Source: Gammaproteobacteria bacterium (GTDB lineage: Bacteria > Pseudomonadota > Gammaproteobacteria > Berkiellales > Berkiellaceae). Taken from it: DNA of 7,495 bases. A program made the position numbers and the translations under genes. Below the pieces are notes generated by a model. The model was not told the DNA's origin, ran no database searches, and saw only the letters and a list, made by a program, of their open reading frames with translations. Shown here piece by piece: positions 5,466 to 7,495 of this stretch (the first letter of the stretch is position 1; each line of letters opens with the position of its first letter). The stretch spans positions 1 through 7,495 of the forward strand of contig VGTX01000048.1 in NCBI GenBank assembly GCA_016874315.1, given 5' to 3'.

Positions 5466-5739
5466 ATCTGGAGAAAATGAAGTGTTGTGTTCATTCTAAA
5501 CGAACCCATTGAAAAGCCGATAAATACTGGATTTTGAGATGCACTGCGGCTAACCTCAAAGACGTGAGAAAGTTATCCTCCAAAAATTCACAGCCTTAAC
5601 AAGTTGTGATGCAATAAAATTTCCATGTTTTCTACCCTTGTTTGAAATCAAAAGACCAGTCTCACAAGTACACTTTTTGTTCTTTGATTAAGCTACGTAT
5701 AACATATTTTTTGACCATGGTTCTATGGTGAAATAAATC
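5466..5739. other. Gene-free stretch with degenerate protein-like frames
   Basis: No intact gene, RNA gene or clear repeat is visible. Two overlapping - strand frames look partly protein-like: one at 5556-5687, listed separately, and one at 5491-5595 reading EFLEDNFLTSLRLAAVHLKI and ending WVRLE. The latter faintly recalls the NFLxxxxLAA segment near the end of IS5-type transposases. They cannot both be real and neither has a convincing start. The stretch is best read as decayed sequence. Confidence 0.35.
5556..5687 (-). pseudogene. Possible zinc-ribbon (topoisomerase-type) remnant
   Basis: Between stops at 5690-5688 and 5558-5556 the - strand encodes 43 residues without a start codon, including KCTCETGLLISNKGRKHGNF followed by IA. 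The order CxC, then GxLxxxxGRxGxFI resembles the first half of topoisomerase-type C4 zinc ribbons (CxxC..G.L..r.g..G.FigCsnyP.C), but the second cysteine pair is not in frame. If real it is a decayed fragment; a chance resemblance is quite possible. Confidence 0.25.
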
Positions 5740-5799
5740 ATGACTAAATCGAAGTCAGGTGCGGAATGGTTAAAAATAATTATTAAACGATACCAGTAG
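5740..5799 (+). CDS. 19-codon mini-ORF, possible remnant
   Basis: The frame MTKSKSGAEWLKIIIKRYQ starts at ATG 5740 with GGTGA (5727-5731) 8 nt upstream and stops at TAG 5797-5799 inside the hairpin loop. SGxEWxxII resembles the start of some transposase accessory proteins, but this is too short to trust. It could be a leader peptide, a gene stub or chance. Confidence 0.2.
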   Translation: MTKSKSGAEWLKIIIKRYQ

Positions 5800-5805
5800 G
5801 TATCG
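5788..5805. repeat. Perfect 7-bp inverted repeat (hairpin)
   Basis: CGATACC (5788-5794) and GGTATCG (5799-5805) pair perfectly around the loop AGTA. Read leftward it is followed by TTTAATAATTATTTTT, a mediocre terminator tail, with no leftward gene to end. The right arm also begins a second imperfect palindrome, GGTnTCnAAATTTGAnACC (5799-5817), so a protein-binding site upstream of the ATPase gene is an alternative. Confidence 0.45.
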
Positions 5806-5828
5806 AAATTTGAAACCTAGAGGACATA

Positions 5829-5888
5829 ATGTATAGAATCATCAAATCTCAAGAGGCCAAAAACATCATTTTGAGCATGTATTATTGA
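5829..5888 (+). CDS. 19-codon mini-ORF upstream of the ATPase gene
   Basis: The frame MYRIIKSQEAKNIILSMYY starts at ATG 5829 with GAGGA (5820-5824) 4 nt upstream and stops at TGA 5886-5888, inside the -35 box of the ATPase promoter. The ribosome site is good, but the protein is unrecognised. It may be the truncated start of a lost gene or a small expressed peptide. Confidence 0.25.
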   Translation: MYRIIKSQEAKNIILSMYY

Positions 5889-5913
5889 CTTAATAAAATG
5901 CTCGAAATAATAT
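5885..5913 (+). promoter_or_regulatory. Promoter of the ATPase gene
   Basis: TTGACT (5885-5890), a 17-nt spacer and TAATAT (5908-5913) stand 30 nt before the ATG at 5944. The hexamers and spacing equal those of the operon promoter at 5269-5297, although the surrounding bases differ. Confidence 0.6.
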
Positions 5914-5943
5914 ATTGTATATCTTAAGCATAATAGAGCCACA

Positions 5944-7392
5944 ATGTCCAACCCAGTATTTATAGGCCGGAAAGCCGAACTAGAGCGCCTAAAAGCTCTG
6001 TATAAGAAGCAAGCATCTAGCCTTGTGGTCGTAAAAGGACGAAGAAGGATTGGAAAAAGTAGGCTTATAGGAGAATTTGCTAAAATATCTAGTGCCCCAA
6101 AATTTTGGAGTTTCGCAGGTCTTGCCCCAGAAGATGGCATTTCTGCCGGGCAACAAAGGGATAATTTTGCACGGCAACTCGCATTCATGCTCAAAATCCC
6201 GCCCATGACTTTTCTAGATTGGAGCGATGCCTTTGAGCATTTGAGCCTACATATAAAGCCGGGGGACATCATCCTGCTTGATGAGATTTCATGGATGGGA
6301 TCAAAAGACCCTAGCTTTATCCCTAAACTCAAGGCTTGGTGGGATAAGCAAACAATCCATGTATTGCTTGTGTTTTGCGGATCTGTATCAACCTGGATTG
6401 AAGAAAATATCCTAAAGAGCACAGCATTCTTTGGGCGCATCAATTTAACCATCAGCTTAGAGCCGCTTTCCATGCCTGAAAGCGCTGAATTTCTACGAGC
6501 AATCGGCATGCAGCTTTCTCATTATGATACGTACAAGTTGCTCAGCATTGTTGGTGGTGTGCCATGGTATTTGGAGCAATTTAGCCCTGGCATGACGGCT
6601 GATGACAACATCAAACAGCTCGCCTTTGAAAAGAATGGATTACTCGTAACGGAATTTGATCGCATTTTTCACGATCTGTTTAATGGCAAAGGCTCTACAT
6701 ATAAGAAAATCCTAGATTGCCTTAAAGACGGAGCCCGAACCCTATCAGAAATAAGGCAGGGCATAGAATTTGCTCACAGCGGTACGTTAAGCCAAATGAT
6801 GGATCATCTTGTTGTTGCTGGTTTTGTGATGAAGCAATCTTTGTGGTCATTTAAAACGACTCAGCCTCTAAAGCAAAGCTTATATAGAATCTCAGACCCC
6901 TATATGAGGTTTTATCTCAAAGTCATAGAACCAAATCTGGGTGTTATTTCTGATGGTGGATTCGATCAAGTGCCCTTATCTACCATGCCGGGACTTGAAT
7001 CACATATGGGATTGCAGCTTGAAGTATTGCTTTTACAAAACCGTCCCCTATTGCTTCAAAAATTAGGCATTTCACCAGTTGATATTGTACGCCAGGGACC
7101 TTATAGACAAACGAAAACCACAACCCAACAAGGCTGTCAAATCGATTATCTCATACAAACCAAAACGAACAACTTGTTTATTTGTGAATTCAAATTTAAA
7201 AGACGTGAAATAAGTGGCGAAATCATCTCTGAAATGCAAGACAAGATATCAAGATTAAAGACACCCAAAGGATTTGCAAAAGTAGCAGTACTGTTTCATT
7301 TAAGTGGTGTTGCCTCTAGTGTTGCAACAAATCCTTACTTCTATCGCATTGTCGATCTTGTAGATTTCTTGGAAGATAACGGTGATTGGTGA
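5944..7392 (+). CDS. ATPase_2-family ATP-binding protein with C-terminal DUF234/PD-(D/E)XK nuclease-like domain
   Basis: A 482-aa protein of the archaeal-type ATPase_2 (STAND-like) family. It opens with FIGRKAELERL, then Walker A GRRRIGKS (32-39), Walker B DIILLDEIS with D113-E114, and a sensor-like FCGS (144-147). A winged-helix region around KILDCLKDGARTLSEI follows. RISDPYMRFYLKVIEPN marks the DUF234-type region, whose end carries a PD-(D/E)XK-like signature: IDYLIQ with D401 and ICEFKFK with E415-x-K417. ATP-dependent action on DNA, or a stress/defence role, is plausible, but the function of this family is not established. ATG 5944 has only a weak site, TAGAG, 5 nt upstream. The gene is intact, has its own promoter and seems monocistronic; no clear terminator follows. 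Confidence 0.88.
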   Translation: MSNPVFIGRKAELERLKALYKKQASSLVVVKGRRRIGKSRLIGEFAKISSAPKFWSFAGLAPEDGISAGQQRDNFARQLAFMLKIPPMTFLDWSDAFEHLSLHIKPGDIILLDEISWMGSKDPSFIPKLKAWWDKQTIHVLLVFCGSVSTWIEENILKSTAFFGRINLTISLEPLSMPESAEFLRAIGMQLSHYDTYKLLSIVGGVPWYLEQFSPGMTADDNIKQLAFEKNGLLVTEFDRIFHDLFNGKGSTYKKILDCLKDGARTLSEIRQGIEFAHSGTLSQMMDHLVVAGFVMKQSLWSFKTTQPLKQSLYRISDPYMRFYLKVIEPNLGVISDGGFDQVPLSTMPGLESHMGLQLEVLLLQNRPLLLQKLGISPVDIVRQGPYRQTKTTTQQGCQIDYLIQTKTNNLFICEFKFKRREISGEIISEMQDKISRLKTPKGFAKVAVLFHLSGVASSVATNPYFYRIVDLVDFLEDNGDW

Positions 7393-7495
7393 GCTAGCAT
7401 ATGAGAAGTAGCAGCTTTATCCGAAATTCATTCGTGAACTGCACGCCCCTAAAGGGAGCATGCTTCCCATCAAGCAACATCAATAAATTGATCTT
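7393..7495. other. Right edge, no recognisable gene
   Basis: The last 103 bases show no clear terminator for the ATPase gene. GGGAG..CT(T)CCC (7455-7469) could make a weak bulged stem without a T-run, and ATCAAT-AA-ATTGAT (7479-7492) is a short palindrome. A - strand frame is open from the right edge to TAG at 7396-7394 and could be the tail of a gene outside the window, but I do not recognise it. Confidence 0.35.

Noticed and set aside
5817..6509. Long - strand open frame (230 codons) opposite the ATPase gene
   Set aside because: It lies antisense to the well-supported ATPase coding sequence, has no family features, and would end in the ATPase leader; it is a shadow frame.
7479..7492. ATCAAT-AA-ATTGAT palindrome as a terminator or attachment site
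   Set aside because: AT-only-like short stem, no T-run, and no matching copy elsewhere beyond loose similarity to bases 35-50.
7394..7495. - strand open frame entering from the right edge
   Set aside because: About 33 codons without a recognisable motif, and cut by the window edge; chance cannot be excluded.

Overview
The window is AT-rich and gene-dense, from a Gram-negative bacterium. Family resemblances (Ada, AbiE, a MarR/EVE/SRPBCC set, an ATPase_2-type ATPase) fit a proteobacterium, possibly a host- or amoeba-associated lineage, but nothing in the sequence fixes the taxon. No rRNA, tRNA, intact insertion sequence or CRISPR array was seen. The mixture of intact accessory genes with truncated gene pieces suggests a fast-changing accessory region.

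Left part (1-2163, + strand). A 417-base leader carries three regularly spaced 41-bp palindromic elements; the last overlaps the likely promoter of abiEi, the antitoxin/repressor of a type IV toxin-antitoxin (abortive infection) system. abiEi is intact. Its ATGA-coupled partner, the nucleotidyltransferase toxin gene abiEii, keeps only about its first 82 codons and then runs into a class I methyltransferase gene lacking its start and SAM-binding motif I. That remnant is in turn ATGA-coupled to a GNAT-like stub. This looks like one deletion or recombination junction near 1466-1469, leaving an antitoxin without a working toxin.

Middle part (2179-5297, - strand, read right to left). A promoter at 5269-5297 drives a tight three-gene operon: SRPBCC protein, MarR regulator, EVE-domain protein. 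Both junctions are 8-nt overlaps (ATGTCTAA, ATGAATAA). After a 133-nt gap comes full-length ada (alkylation sensor and O6-methylguanine repair), then a short open frame overlapping its stop by 8 nt, then a GNAT acetyltransferase. EVE domains read modified nucleobases and Ada removes methyl damage, so nucleic-acid modification is a possible shared theme.

Right part (5298-7495, mostly + strand). About 650 bases without an intact gene hold at least one convincing C-terminal gene fragment, other weak protein-like frames, a perfect 7-bp hairpin and two 19-codon mini-ORFs. A TTGACT-N17-TAATAT promoter then precedes a 482-aa ATPase with a C-terminal PD-(D/E)XK nuclease-like region. The last ~100 bases hold nothing recognisable.
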